From Streptomyces smaragdinus (GTDB lineage Bacteria > Actinomycetota > Actinomycetes > Streptomycetales > Streptomycetaceae), in assembly GCF_009604385.1 (NCBI RefSeq), contig NZ_WEGJ01000001.1, forward strand, positions 124,001 to 188,000: DNA of 64,000 bases, written 5' to 3'. A model generated the notes under the pieces. It searched no databases. It was not told the origin of the DNA and saw only the letters and a program-made list of their open reading frames with translations. The translations under genes and the position numbers were made by a program. Positions 41,573 through 50,297 of this stretch are shown piece after piece (within the stretch, counting starts at the first letter, position 1; each line of letters begins with the position of its first letter).

Positions 41573-41959
41573 GTGCACACCCCGGACCGCACCGAAGACG
41601 AACTGGCCCACCTCGACATCGCCGGCCTGCTGCGGCACGGCCTCACCGCCGCGCCCGGCCCGCACCGCACCGCCCTCTTCGGCGACGGCGCCGCCGCCGC
41701 GGCAGTCGTCCTCGGCCGGCTCGGCACCCACCCCCGCTCGATCGCCTTCCTCGCCGACACGCTCCGCGCCGGCGGCCTGCCCTTCGCCACCACCCTGCCG
41801 GAACCCCTCCCGGCCCCCGACGCCGCCGACATCGTCCGCCAGTGGCTGCGCACCGCCGCCGAACTCGACGCCGGCCCCGCCGCGGACGAGACAGCGGCCA
41901 CGTGGCTCCGGGCGGTGGCGACGATCGTGGAGGTGAGACAGCTGGCGCGGCGCCGTTGA
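41573..41959 (+). CDS. Hypothetical protein, third member of the effector operon
   Basis: 128 residues from GTG 41573. Alanine- and leucine-rich, predicted helical, no signal peptide, no cysteine. Motif-like segments: LAHLDIAGLLRHGLTAAPGPHRTALFGDGAAAAAV. Family not recognised. It follows the lipoprotein gene by 24 bases on the same strand and is probably part of the same transcript; a chaperone or specificity role for the effector is possible but not shown. Confidence 0.55.
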   Translation: MHTPDRTEDELAHLDIAGLLRHGLTAAPGPHRTALFGDGAAAAAVVLGRLGTHPRSIAFLADTLRAGGLPFATTLPEPLPAPDAADIVRQWLRTAAELDAGPAADETAATWLRAVATIVEVRQLARRR

Positions 41960-42228
41960 GCGGGGGCGCCGGTCACGTTTGCACCGTGCGCGAGGCCACG
42001 GGCATGGGCCGTCAGCCGGTTGGGGTTCGGAAAGAACGGCGGACAGCCAACGGCTCGGCGCCACGTGACCTTGCCGTATCTGTCACGGCGATCATTGCGC
42101 CTTTCCTTCCGCCGCCGGGCACGTACCAGAGCCGGCCCCCAGAACCTGTCCACCCTCGGCAGCGACGCCGGCCCGCGGCGATCTCGTCGGCGATCGCCGA
42201 CCGGACGGTCTCCTCGTGCCGGGCGCAC
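41960..42228. other. Intergenic region without recognisable gene
   Basis: About 270 bases between convergent genes. Reading frames are short or overlap nothing that looks like protein, and no strong hairpin was seen. Confidence 0.4.
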
Positions 42229-43323
42229 TCAGCCCGCGGCCCCGAGGGAGTCGTGGTACTCCGTGAACAGCTTCCCCACCAGCTCCCCCCGGCTCGAGAC
42301 CCCGAGCTTCTCGAACACCGCCTTGATGTGGTCGCGGACCGTGTGCGGCGACAGATGGAGTTCCTCGGCGATCCGGCCCGTGGACAGGCCGCGGGCCACG
42401 CAGCGGGTGACCTCCAGTTCGCGGCGGGAGAGTTCGTACGCCTGGACGATCAGCGGGGTGACCTCGGAGACCGGGGCCCGTTCGACGACGACCGCGGCCG
42501 GGCCCAGGGAGCCGTCGGCGCCGCGCAGGCAGGTGGCGTGGCAGACGAGCCAGCGGCCGGTGCGGCTGCGCAGCCGGATGCGGGCGGTGCCGCTCTCGCG
42601 TTCCTCGGCGATGGCCCGGGCGCGCATCGCGGTGCCGTGGACCCACAGGGGGACGGGGATGCCGAGGGCGGTGGGGATGGTGGGGCCGTCGGGCATCTCG
42701 TCGAGGTAGTGGCGGGCGTCGTCGTTGACGGAGATCAGGGAGCCGTCGGCGTCGAAGAGGAGGAGGCCGGTGCCGAGGGGGCCGCCGCCGGTGGTGGGTT
42801 CGGGGCCCTGTTTCGCGTAGGAGCGCAGGGTGCGGGCGACGGGGGTGGCGAGGTCCTGGACGAAGCGGCGTTCGCCCGTCCCGAAGGCGTTCCTGCCGTT
42901 GAGGCGGAAGAGGCTGACGTAGCCGTGGGGGCGGCCGTCGACGCGCAGGACGGCGCGGAGTTCGTCGTGCACCCCGCGGGGGGCGAGGAAGCCGGTGTAG
43001 AGGGGGCTGCGGTCGGGGTGGCCGTCGGTGCTCTCCCACAGGCCGGCCACCGGGTCGGGGGCCTGGACGAGGTCGCGGAAGAGGTTGATGCGTTCGGCGA
43101 ACAGCTCGTAGCGCCAGTACACGGCACAGGAGCGTTCCTCTATGTTCTCCGCGAGGATCGGCGAGGTCATCATGCCGGTCTCGGGGTCCGTCGCACGCCA
43201 GACGGCCGCGTCGTACGGGACGACGCGGCGCAGCTGGGCGGCGAGGGTGGAGAACATGGCGTCCGGTGTGCCGGCGCGGCCGACCCGGCGGATGAGTTCG
43301 TCGCGGCCGATCACAGGGGGCAT
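42229..43323 (-). CDS. LuxR-type regulator with GAF/PAS-like sensory region
   Basis: 364 residues from ATG 43323 (GGAG 9 bases upstream; an in-frame ATG at 43398 is possible). The N-terminal region (FSTLAAQLRRVVPYDAAVWRATDPETGM) is a GAF-like opening, the middle (TGLLLFDADGSLISVNDDARHYLDEMPDG) is PAS-like, and the C-terminus is a LuxR helix-turn-helix (ELSRRELEVTRCVARGLSTGRIAEELHLSPHTVRDHIKAVFEKLGVSS). It borders the 3,4-AHBA gene cluster and may regulate it; a LuxR-type palindrome (CCCTCAAATGAGGG) occurs in that cluster at 48762. Direct evidence is lacking. Confidence 0.85.
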   Translation of the reverse strand: MPPVIGRDELIRRVGRAGTPDAMFSTLAAQLRRVVPYDAAVWRATDPETGMMTSPILAENIEERSCAVYWRYELFAERINLFRDLVQAPDPVAGLWESTDGHPDRSPLYTGFLAPRGVHDELRAVLRVDGRPHGYVSLFRLNGRNAFGTGERRFVQDLATPVARTLRSYAKQGPEPTTGGGPLGTGLLLFDADGSLISVNDDARHYLDEMPDGPTIPTALGIPVPLWVHGTAMRARAIAEERESGTARIRLRSRTGRWLVCHATCLRGADGSLGPAAVVVERAPVSEVTPLIVQAYELSRRELEVTRCVARGLSTGRIAEELHLSPHTVRDHIKAVFEKLGVSSRGELVGKLFTEYHDSLGAAG

Positions 43324-43421
43324 GCGGCGGTGCTCCAATTCGGCACGGTGGTACGGCAGTTCGGACACGTACGTGGCGCACGTCCCACCGTACGTCATCC
43401 CGCCTGCGCCCCCTGTGACCG

Positions 43422-43733
43422 TCACCACACCTCGTCCGGCACCCACTGGGTCTGGCGCACCCCGGCCAGGACCGGCCCCGCGTCGGGGAGGTCGGGGCCG
43501 ACGTACAGCGGGTCGAGCACGACCTCCCCGATGCCCAGCGGCCGCAGCAGTGCCCGCAGCGCGGGCCAGGACAGCCGCGTCCAGCGCCGGTCCGCGCCGA
43601 GCGCCGCGTGCAGCCGGTCCGCGGTGGTGAACGCGAGACCGACGCGGCGGCGGTCGTCCCGCGTGCGGGCGGTGTGCACGGCGTGGGTGCCGGCGGCGGT
43701 CACCCGCACGGGGACGAACAGGGGCTGTTCCAC
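43422..43733 (-). CDS. SAV_915-type small protein
   Basis: 103 residues from GTG 43733, whose first base is the last base of the upstream TAG stop (TAGTG). QPLFVPVRVTAAGTHAVHTARTRDDRRRVGLAFTTADRLHAALG opens the protein, and LGIGEVVLDPLYVGPDLP lies near the end. These match the SAV_915 family of small actinobacterial proteins of unknown function, distantly like SseB. It is the last gene of the griI-griH operon. Confidence 0.72.
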   Translation of the reverse strand: MEQPLFVPVRVTAAGTHAVHTARTRDDRRRVGLAFTTADRLHAALGADRRWTRLSWPALRALLRPLGIGEVVLDPLYVGPDLPDAGPVLAGVRQTQWVPDEVW

Positions 43734-44839
43734 TACGACTCGAGGCAGAACTCGTCGAGCGGGTAGCCGACGTGCCGGTCCTCGGTGGGCAGATAGCCCA
43801 GGACCTTGTCGCCGGGCTTGAGTTCGGTGCTGTTGAGCACCGCGCCGCCGGGGCCGAGGACGCGGACGTGCCAGTCGTCCTGGAGGATCAGGTTGGCCTC
43901 GCGGCCGTCGGGGGCGACGGCGTTGACGGAGATCAGCGGCCGGGTCTCGATCTTCACGCGGCCGACGGTGACGAGGCGGGTGCGGCCCTCGACGTCCGCG
44001 GCGATGATCTTGCTGCCTGCCCTGAGCTCGCTGAGGTAGTTGGTGCGGCCGTCCTTGGCGAGGGTGTACGAGTGGATGGCGCCGGCGTTGACCCGGAAGG
44101 GGCGGGTCGGCATGTACGGCAGCGGGTGGGTCTCGCTGACGCACAGCACCATGCCCTTGGAGTGCGAGCCGACGAGGATGCCCTCGTCCTTGCGGAAGTA
44201 CGTGCAGGTGTCGACGCAGGCCCGCTCCCCCATGCCGACGTGCTCGGTGCTCACGACCTCGAGCTCGACCAGGCCCAGGTCGGGGGTCTCGGTCTCGACG
44301 ACGGCGCGCAGCGCGGCGGCGTCGCCGACCTTGCGGGGCGCCATCATCACGCCGTCAGAGCCCAGTTCGAGTACACCGAAGATGATGCTCGCCTCCTCCA
44401 CGTCCTGCGCGACGGTGATCAGGCTGCCCGGGGAGCCGGTGGACGCGGCGATGACGATCTCCAGGGGGATCTTGGTGGGGTCGCGGAAGAGGAGCAGGCT
44501 CCAGCGTTCGGTACGGGCCGCCTCGCAGGCGTCCTCGAGGGTCGGGGCGTCGATGATCTCGACGAACCGGCCGAACTCCCGCTCCGGGTGGGCGAGGGCG
44601 AGCTCCGCGGGGGTCACGCGGTGGAAGGCGGGGTCGACGATGACGACGGTGGCCTCGCCGAAGTCGTCGGGCAGGGGCCGGCCGCGAGGGAAGAGGACCT
44701 TGCCGACGGTGGGCGGCAGCCCCGCGAGGTCGGCGGGGTCGGCGGCGACGACGGCGTCCAGGCGGTGGTGGAGGGCTTCCTGGACGATCGCGGCCTTCGC
44801 CTCGTCGAGGTTGGTGATGTCCAGCCAGCTGAGCTTCAT
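43733..44839 (-). CDS. griH: 3-dehydroquinate synthase II-type enzyme, GriH-like (3,4-AHBA synthase)
   Basis: 368 residues from ATG 44839. Full-length match to the archaeal-type 3-dehydroquinate synthase II family (MKLSWLDITNLDEAKAAIVQEALHHRLDAVVA..., GLVELEVVSTEHVGMGERACVDTC, FRVNAGAIHSYTLAKDGRTNYLSELRAGSKIIAADVEGR). In Streptomyces griseus the homologue GriH converts the GriI product to 3-amino-4-hydroxybenzoic acid. The adjacent GriI homologue makes this assignment firm; a role in the shikimate pathway is unlikely because bacteria of this group have AroB for that step. Confidence 0.92.
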   Translation of the reverse strand: MKLSWLDITNLDEAKAAIVQEALHHRLDAVVAADPADLAGLPPTVGKVLFPRGRPLPDDFGEATVVIVDPAFHRVTPAELALAHPEREFGRFVEIIDAPTLEDACEAARTERWSLLLFRDPTKIPLEIVIAASTGSPGSLITVAQDVEEASIIFGVLELGSDGVMMAPRKVGDAAALRAVVETETPDLGLVELEVVSTEHVGMGERACVDTCTYFRKDEGILVGSHSKGMVLCVSETHPLPYMPTRPFRVNAGAIHSYTLAKDGRTNYLSELRAGSKIIAADVEGRTRLVTVGRVKIETRPLISVNAVAPDGREANLILQDDWHVRVLGPGGAVLNSTELKPGDKVLGYLPTEDRHVGYPLDEFCLES

Positions 44840-44898
44840 TCCTGTGGGCTCCTAGTCGAGGTGCGACGACGGGGGTCTGGTACGCGGGTGGTACGTGG

Positions 44899-45672
44899 TC
44901 ACCCGCCGTGGATCAGGTCCGCGAGCCGGCCGGCGAGCGTGCCCGGGTCGGGGGCCTGGAAGATGTTGCGGCCCATCGCCACTCCGGCGGCGCCGCCCTC
45001 CAGGGCCTCGGCGACCTGGGCCAGCAGCCGCGACTCGTCGGTGACGCGGGGGCCGCCGACGGTGATCACCGGGACGGGGGCGGCGGACGTGATCTCCTTC
45101 ATCTGCGCGGGCGAGCCCACGTAGGGGGTCTTCACGAGGTCCGCCCCGAGGTCCGCGGCGAGCGTCACGGCGTGGGCGACGAGCGCGGGGTCGCGGGGGT
45201 CGGTGATCTTCGGGCCGCGCGGGTACATCATCGCGAGCAGCGGTACGTTCCACCGGTCGCAGGCGTCCGCGACGGCGGCCAGGTCGGCGATCTGGCGCTG
45301 TTCGCCGTCCGAGCCGAGGTTGACGTGCACGCTCACCGCGTCGGCGCCCAGGCGCAGGCTCTCCTCCACGCCGGCGACGAGGTACTTGGCGTCGGGGTCG
45401 GGGGCGTGCACGGTGGACGCACTGAGGTGGACGATCAGGGACGTGCGGGCGAACCACGCCGGGTCGACGTACCGCAGGCTGCCCTTGTGCAGGACGACCG
45501 CGTCGACCCGGTTGGCGGCCAGCCGCCCGACCAGGGTGTCGATGCCCTCGCCGCCGGTGATGGGCCCCTGCGTCACCGCGTGGTCCAGCGGTACGACGAG
45601 CAGCCGCTGCCGGTGGTGCCGGTACAGACGCCGCAGCCGCAGCCGCCTGCCGAACGCGCCGTTGGGGATCAT
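44899..45672 (-). CDS. griI: GriI-like aldolase (2-amino-4,5-dihydroxy-6-oxoheptanoate-7-phosphate synthase)
   Basis: 257 residues from ATG 45672 with AAGGAGGG about 10 bases upstream. DhnA/class I aldolase family: VVPLDHAVTQGPITGGEG, GADAVSVHVNLGS, LLAMMYPRGP, the Schiff-base lysine in ADLVKTPYVGSPAQM, and GGPRVTDESRLL. GriI condenses aspartate semialdehyde with dihydroxyacetone phosphate as the first step to 3,4-AHBA. The minus-strand frame continues open far upstream (to 47301), but that part is antisense to the ammonia-lyase gene. Three 11-bp direct repeats lie 46-78 bases upstream. Confidence 0.9.
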   Translation of the reverse strand: MIPNGAFGRRLRLRRLYRHHRQRLLVVPLDHAVTQGPITGGEGIDTLVGRLAANRVDAVVLHKGSLRYVDPAWFARTSLIVHLSASTVHAPDPDAKYLVAGVEESLRLGADAVSVHVNLGSDGEQRQIADLAAVADACDRWNVPLLAMMYPRGPKITDPRDPALVAHAVTLAADLGADLVKTPYVGSPAQMKEITSAAPVPVITVGGPRVTDESRLLAQVAEALEGGAAGVAMGRNIFQAPDPGTLAGRLADLIHGG

Positions 45673-45717
45673 GGTGGTCGGCTCCCTCCTTGCCGGTTCT
45701 GCTCCCATCCTGTGGAG

Positions 45718-45750
45718 CCGGCATATCCCCCGCGTCTCACCCGCGTATCG
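45718..45750 (-). promoter_or_regulatory. SARP-type direct repeats upstream of griI
   Basis: Read on the minus strand, three adjacent 11-bp units occur: CGATACGCGGG (45750-45740), TGAGACGCGGG (45739-45729) and GGATATGCCGG (45728-45718). A strict 11-bp period of 7-bp-like cores is the signature of SARP activator binding sites. Related units occur before the tyrosinase genes at 50298. The cognate activator is probably the SARP at 51853. Confidence 0.6.
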
Positions 45751-45831
45751 GGGCCCGCGAACACGGCGATACGGGCGCAAAACATGCCCGGAGAAGACTC
45801 GTGGACCACCCGGTGAGAAAGGTGTCCACCA

Positions 45832-47415
45832 GTGACCATCACGACCATCGACGGGCGCGACCTGACCATCGGCCAGGTCATGACCGCCGCTTCCCGCGAG
45901 GGTTCCGAGTTCTCCGTCTCCGACGACGCCCTGAAGGCGATGGACGAGTCGCGGAACCTGAAGCTCGACATCCTGCGGACCGGAAAGCCCATCTACGGGG
46001 TGACGACGGGATTCGGCGACAGCGTCAACCGGCAGATCTCCGCCGAGAAGACGGCCCGGCTGCAGAGCGAACTGATCCGCTACCACCTGAACGGGACCGG
46101 CCCGCTGGCGCGCGACGAGATCGTCCGCGCCACGCTGCTGATCCGCGCCAACTGCCTGGCCCGCGGCAACTCCGGCGTCAGCCTGCCGGTCGTGGAGCGG
46201 CTGCTGGACTTCCTGCGGTACGACGTGCTGCCGGCGATCCCCGAGCGCGGCTCGGTCGGCGCCAGCGGCGACCTGGTCCCCCTGTGCTATCTGGCATACG
46301 CGCTGACCGGCGAGGGCCGGGTGCGCCACGGCGGCCGGGACCGGCCGGCCGGCGAGGTGCTGGCGGAGCTGGGGCTGGAGCCCGTACAGCTGGAGGCCAA
46401 GGACGGGCTGGCGCTGATCAACGGCACGTCCTTCAGCGCCGCGTTCGCCGCGCTGAACACCGAGGCGGCCGCCCAGCTGGCCGAGGTGGCGGACCTGTGC
46501 ACGGCCCTGGCCAGCGAGGGCATGCTGGGCAACCGCGGCCACTACGCCCCGTTCATCCACGACGAGAAGCCCCACACCGGCCAGCGCGCCAGCGCCGCCC
46601 GCATCCACGAGCTGCTGGACGGCTCCGCGCTGGCCCTCACCCACGACCAGGTCGTCGACCTCAACGACCCGCTGGACGGGCGGCACTACCAGAAGCTCAC
46701 CCGCAGCATCCAGGACCGCTACTCGCTGCGCTGCGCGCCGCATGTCACGGGTGTGCTGCGCGACATGCTCGACTGGGTGCGCACCTGGGTCACCGTGGAG
46801 ATCAACTCCTCGAGCGACAACCCGCTGTTCGAGCCGGCGACGGGCGCCGTGTACAGCGGCGGCAACTTCTACGGCGGGCACATCGTCACGGCGATGGACG
46901 CGCTGAAGACGGCCGTCGCGGGCATCGCGGACCTGCTGGACCGGCAGCTGGCGCTGCTGGTGGACGAGAAGTTCAACAACGGCCTCACCCCGAACCTGAT
47001 CGCGAGGGTGAGCGACGAGGACTCCGAGGCGGGTCTGCAGCACGGGTTCAAGGGCATGCAGATCGCGTGCTCGGCGCTGACCGCGGAGGCGCTGAAGAAC
47101 GCCGGGCCGGTGAGCACGTTCTCCCGCTCCACCGAGGCGCACAACCAGGACAAGGTCAGCATGGCGCCGATCGCGGCCCGGGACGCGCGGAACATCATCG
47201 AGCTGACCCGTGAGGTCGCGGCCATCCATCTGATCGCCGCCTGCCAGGCGGTGGAGCTGCGCGGGGTGGCGGCGATGAGCCCGCGGACCAGGGCGGCGCA
47301 CGCGCGGGTCCGGGAGGTCGTGGCGTTCGCCGACCGGGACCGGCAGATGGACGTGGACATCGCGGCGGTCGTCGGTCTGATCACGTCGGGCGCGCTGACG
47401 GAGGCCGCCGTATGA
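45832..47415 (+). CDS. Aromatic amino acid ammonia-lyase (probable tyrosine ammonia-lyase)
   Basis: 527 residues from GTG 45832 (AAAGGTG upstream). MIO cofactor motif ASG at residues 144-146 (GSVGASGDLVPL), catalytic Tyr55 in YGVTTGFGDSVN, and the LINGTSFSAAFAALN and NHN-type segments of the HAL/PAL/TAL family. The selectivity pair (His-Leu in Rhodobacter TAL, Phe-Leu in plant PAL, Ser-His in HAL) aligns with Tyr84-His85 here. Context (UbiD/UbiX, dedicated TyrA) favours tyrosine to p-coumarate. The stop overlaps the start of the ligase gene (ATGA). Confidence 0.88.
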   Translation: MTITTIDGRDLTIGQVMTAASREGSEFSVSDDALKAMDESRNLKLDILRTGKPIYGVTTGFGDSVNRQISAEKTARLQSELIRYHLNGTGPLARDEIVRATLLIRANCLARGNSGVSLPVVERLLDFLRYDVLPAIPERGSVGASGDLVPLCYLAYALTGEGRVRHGGRDRPAGEVLAELGLEPVQLEAKDGLALINGTSFSAAFAALNTEAAAQLAEVADLCTALASEGMLGNRGHYAPFIHDEKPHTGQRASAARIHELLDGSALALTHDQVVDLNDPLDGRHYQKLTRSIQDRYSLRCAPHVTGVLRDMLDWVRTWVTVEINSSSDNPLFEPATGAVYSGGNFYGGHIVTAMDALKTAVAGIADLLDRQLALLVDEKFNNGLTPNLIARVSDEDSEAGLQHGFKGMQIACSALTAEALKNAGPVSTFSRSTEAHNQDKVSMAPIAARDARNIIELTREVAAIHLIAACQAVELRGVAAMSPRTRAAHARVREVVAFADRDRQMDVDIAAVVGLITSGALTEAAV

Positions 47416-48704
47416 CCCTCGCGCCCGCGCTGCCCGCGCTCGGTGACTGGAAGGACTTCGACGGGCTGCGGGCCCTGCAGGCCGAGCGCGTCGGCGCGAC
47501 GCTGCGCCATGCGCTGAACTCGCCGTTCTACGCGCGGCGGCTGGAGCCGGGGCAGAACCTGGCGTCGGTGGGCCTGACCCGTAAGACCGATCTGGGCGAC
47601 AGCTATCCGTTCGGCATGCTGGCCGTGCCGCGGGAGCGGGTCGCCACGTATCACGAGTCCAGCGGCTCCACCGGCAATCCGACGCCCGCCTATTTCACGG
47701 AGGCGGAGTGGTCGGATCTGGCGGACCGTTTCGTGCGCAAGACGGTGCCGCCGGGCCCGGCGGACACGCTGCTCGTGCGGATCCCGTACGGGCTGGTGCT
47801 GGCCGGGCACATGGCGCACTGGGCGGCGATGCGCGACGGCGCGCTGGTGGTGCCGGGCGACTGCCGGTCGCTGGCGGTGCCGTACGCGCGGGTGGTGCGG
47901 CTGCTGCGGGATCTGCCGGTCACGCTGACGTGGTCGACGCCCAGCGAGAGCCTGCTGTGGGTGGCGGCGGCCCGGGCCGCCGGATACGGCGCGGACGCGT
48001 TCGCGTCGCTGCGGGCGCTGTACGTGGCGGGCGAGCCGATGAGCGCGGCGCGCCGGCGGCGGATCGAGGAGATCTTCGGGGCGCCGGTGGTCGAGGAGTA
48101 CGGCTGCACGGAGGTCGGTCCGCTGGCCGGTGACTGCCCGCACGGGCGGATGCACTTCTGGGCGGACCGGGTGCTGCCGGAGATCCTCGACCCGCGGACC
48201 GGCGCGGTCGCTCCGCAGGGCACCGGGCAGCTGGTGATCACGCCGCTGTTCCGGGAGGCGATGCCGCTGGTGCGGTACAACATCGAGGACCTGGTGGAGC
48301 TGCGGTACGAGGACTGCCCCTGCGGCTGGCAACTGCCGACCGTACGGGTGCTCGGCCGCCTCGGCCAGGGGTATCCGGTGGGCGGGCGGCGGCTGGGGCA
48401 GGTGCAGGTGGAGGAGCTGGTGTACCGGCTGCCGGCCGCATACGGCGTGCTGTTCTGGCGGGCCCGCGCGGAGCCGGACCGGCTCGTCGTCCAGCTGGAG
48501 GTGCCGGGTGAGGGCGTGGCGGAGGCGTGCGCGCAGCTGGCCGAGTCCGTCCGGACGGAGCTGGACGTACGGTGCGAGGTCGGCGCGGTGCCGCCGGGCA
48601 CGCTTGTCCCCGCGGAGCTGCTGGCGCGGAAGCTGGACGCGATGAAGCCGCGCAAGCTGTTCGGTCCGGCCGAGGACTGGGACCACGCCGTGGTCCGAGC
48701 CTGA
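47412..48704 (+). CDS. PaaK-like AMP-forming acid:CoA/aryl ligase
   Basis: 430 residues from ATG 47412, 4-base overlap with the lyase. ANL-superfamily, phenylacetate-CoA-ligase branch: P-loop ESSGSTGNPTPAYFT, VVEEYGCTEVGPLAGDC (aromatic-acid pocket and A5 motif), YNIEDLVELRYEDCPCGWQLPTV with a PaaK-type cysteine pair, and a C-terminal lysine region KLDAMKPRKLFG. It should adenylate an aryl acid, most likely 3,4-AHBA (or p-coumarate), before ester or amide formation. It may itself carry out the condensation, since no separate acyltransferase is seen. A strong terminator follows. Confidence 0.85.
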   Translation: MTLAPALPALGDWKDFDGLRALQAERVGATLRHALNSPFYARRLEPGQNLASVGLTRKTDLGDSYPFGMLAVPRERVATYHESSGSTGNPTPAYFTEAEWSDLADRFVRKTVPPGPADTLLVRIPYGLVLAGHMAHWAAMRDGALVVPGDCRSLAVPYARVVRLLRDLPVTLTWSTPSESLLWVAAARAAGYGADAFASLRALYVAGEPMSAARRRRIEEIFGAPVVEEYGCTEVGPLAGDCPHGRMHFWADRVLPEILDPRTGAVAPQGTGQLVITPLFREAMPLVRYNIEDLVELRYEDCPCGWQLPTVRVLGRLGQGYPVGGRRLGQVQVEELVYRLPAAYGVLFWRARAEPDRLVVQLEVPGEGVAEACAQLAESVRTELDVRCEVGAVPPGTLVPAELLARKLDAMKPRKLFGPAEDWDHAVVRA

Positions 48705-48714
48705 CCGCCCGCTC

Positions 48715-48755
48715 CCCGGGGGCCCGCGACGGTTCGTCCGTCGCGGGCCCCCGGG
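48715..48755 (+). terminator. Strong hairpin terminator after the ligase gene
   Basis: CCCGGGGGCCCGCGACGG (48715-48732) pairs perfectly with CCGTCGCGGGCCCCCGGG (48738-48755) around TTCGT. It ends the lyase-ligase transcript before the FAD oxidoreductase gene. Confidence 0.8.
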
Positions 48756-48761
48756 CATCCG

Positions 48762-48775
48762 CCCTCAAATGAGGG
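48762..48775. promoter_or_regulatory. Palindrome shared by the promoters of two FAD oxidoreductase genes
   Basis: CCCTCAAATGAGGG is a perfect 6-2-6 palindrome 70 bases before the start codon of the gene at 48846; the following ATGGGACGGCGCCCC is partly conserved upstream of the paralogue at 55598. Its size and AA centre fit a LuxR/NarL-type operator. The regulator is unknown; the LuxR at 42229 is a candidate. Confidence 0.5.
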
Positions 48776-48845
48776 ATGGGACGGCGCCCCCGGCGCTGGC
48801 AGGGTCCTTTTCGTCCAGCGGACGACTGGAGGGGAAGGACTCAGA

Positions 48846-50219
48846 ATGACGACAGGCAACCATCTCGCGGACCCGGCGGCGACGGCGCTCTCCGCGTGCC
48901 TGAGCGGACAGGTGCTGCGGCCGGGCAACGACGACTTCGCCCTGGAGCTCGACGGGTTCAACCTCATCACCGAGCACGACCCGCAGCTGATCGCCGTGGT
49001 CGACGACGCCGCCGACGTACGCCACGCCGTGGCCTTCGCCGCCGACCACGGGTTCCCCGTCGCCGTCCAGGCCACCGGGCACGGTCCGTCGACCGCCGCG
49101 TCCGGGGGGCTGCTGGTCAGCACGCGCCGGCTGCGGGGGGTGATGGTCCACCCCGCGGCCCGCACCGCGCGGGTCGAGGCGGGCACCCGGTGGTACGAGG
49201 TGATCCACGCCGCCGCCGAGTTCGGCCTGGCCCCGCTCAGCGGCTCCTCCCCGCTCGTCGGCGTCGCCGGGTACACCCTCGGCGGCGGGCTCGGGCTGAT
49301 GGCGCGGCGGTACGGGTACGCCGCGGACCTGGTGACCGCGCTGGAGGTGGTGACGGCCGACGGGCAGTTCCGGCGCGTCACCGCGGACCGGGACGCGGAG
49401 CTGTTCTGGGCGCTGCGCGGGGGCAAGGGCAACTTCGGCGTGGTGACCGCGCTGGAGTTCGACCTGGTGCCGGTGGGGCGGCTGTTCGGCGGCGGGCTGT
49501 TCTTCCCCGGGGAGTCGGCCGGGGAGGTGCTGCACGCGTGGCGGGCGTGGACGGAGGGGGTGCCGGACGAGATGACGTCGTCGCTGGCGCTGCTGCGGCT
49601 GCCGGACGTCGAGACGGTCCCCGGCTTCCTGCGCGGCCGGCTCACCGCTCATCTGCGGATCGCCTATCTGGGGCCGGCGGAGTCCGGGGACCGGCTGATC
49701 GCCCCGCTGCGTGAGGCGGCGCCGCTGATCGTCGACACCGTGGGCGAGATGCCGTACACCCGGTGCGGGGAGATCCACAACGACCCGTGCGAGCCCATCC
49801 CCTACAACGAGCGCTCGATGATGCTGCGCGAACTCGACGACGCCGGCGCGGACATGCTGCTGAAGCTGGCCGGGCCGGGCGCCGACTGCATCGACATGGT
49901 CGTCGAGCTGCGCCACCTCGGCGGCGCCACCGGACGCCCGCCCGCCGTCCCCAGCGCCGTCGACCACCGGGACGCGGCGTTCGCCCTGTCGACCGTCTCG
50001 CTGCCCGACGGCCGCCCGCCCCTGGTGGTCGACGCCATGGCCCCCTGGGGCACGGGCCTGCGCTTCCTCAACTTCCTGGCCAGCCCCGACACCGCCGGAC
50101 TGGCCCGCAGCGGCTACGCCCCGGACACCTGGGCGCGGCTGCGCGCGGTCAAGGCCCGCGTCGACCCCGACAACCTGTTCCGTTTCAACCACAACATCCC
50201 TCCGGCCCCGGCGACTTGA
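48846..50219 (+). CDS. FAD-linked BBE-type oxidoreductase, paralogue 1
   Basis: 457 residues from ATG 48846 (GGGGAAGGA upstream). VAO/BBE fold: the FAD-binding stretch PVAVQATGHGPS with the histidine that is covalently linked to FAD in this family, GSSPLVGVAGYTLGGGLGL (the Cys of bicovalent members is Ser/Pro here, so a single covalent link is expected), the long substrate domain, and the C-terminal BBE motif DPDNLFRFNHNIPP. These enzymes oxidise alcohols, amines or aryl compounds with O2. The paralogue at 55598 is alike over the entire length, suggesting two related oxidative steps. Confidence 0.88.
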   Translation: MTTGNHLADPAATALSACLSGQVLRPGNDDFALELDGFNLITEHDPQLIAVVDDAADVRHAVAFAADHGFPVAVQATGHGPSTAASGGLLVSTRRLRGVMVHPAARTARVEAGTRWYEVIHAAAEFGLAPLSGSSPLVGVAGYTLGGGLGLMARRYGYAADLVTALEVVTADGQFRRVTADRDAELFWALRGGKGNFGVVTALEFDLVPVGRLFGGGLFFPGESAGEVLHAWRAWTEGVPDEMTSSLALLRLPDVETVPGFLRGRLTAHLRIAYLGPAESGDRLIAPLREAAPLIVDTVGEMPYTRCGEIHNDPCEPIPYNERSMMLRELDDAGADMLLKLAGPGADCIDMVVELRHLGGATGRPPAVPSAVDHRDAAFALSTVSLPDGRPPLVVDAMAPWGTGLRFLNFLASPDTAGLARSGYAPDTWARLRAVKARVDPDNLFRFNHNIPPAPAT

Positions 50220-50297
50220 CCGATTCGAGGCGAACGTCACACCGCTTTTCGGAACCCCCCGCCGTGAGCTGGGTCTTCCGCGGACACCGGTGAACGG

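Noticed and set aside
41470..43821. 783-residue plus-strand frame
   Set aside because: Antisense to the LuxR regulator and out of frame with the 41102 and 41573 genes.
45673..47301. N-terminal extension of the griI frame
   Set aside because: The frame is open but runs antisense to the ammonia-lyase; the DhnA/GriI domain starts at ATG 45672 with a good ribosome binding site.
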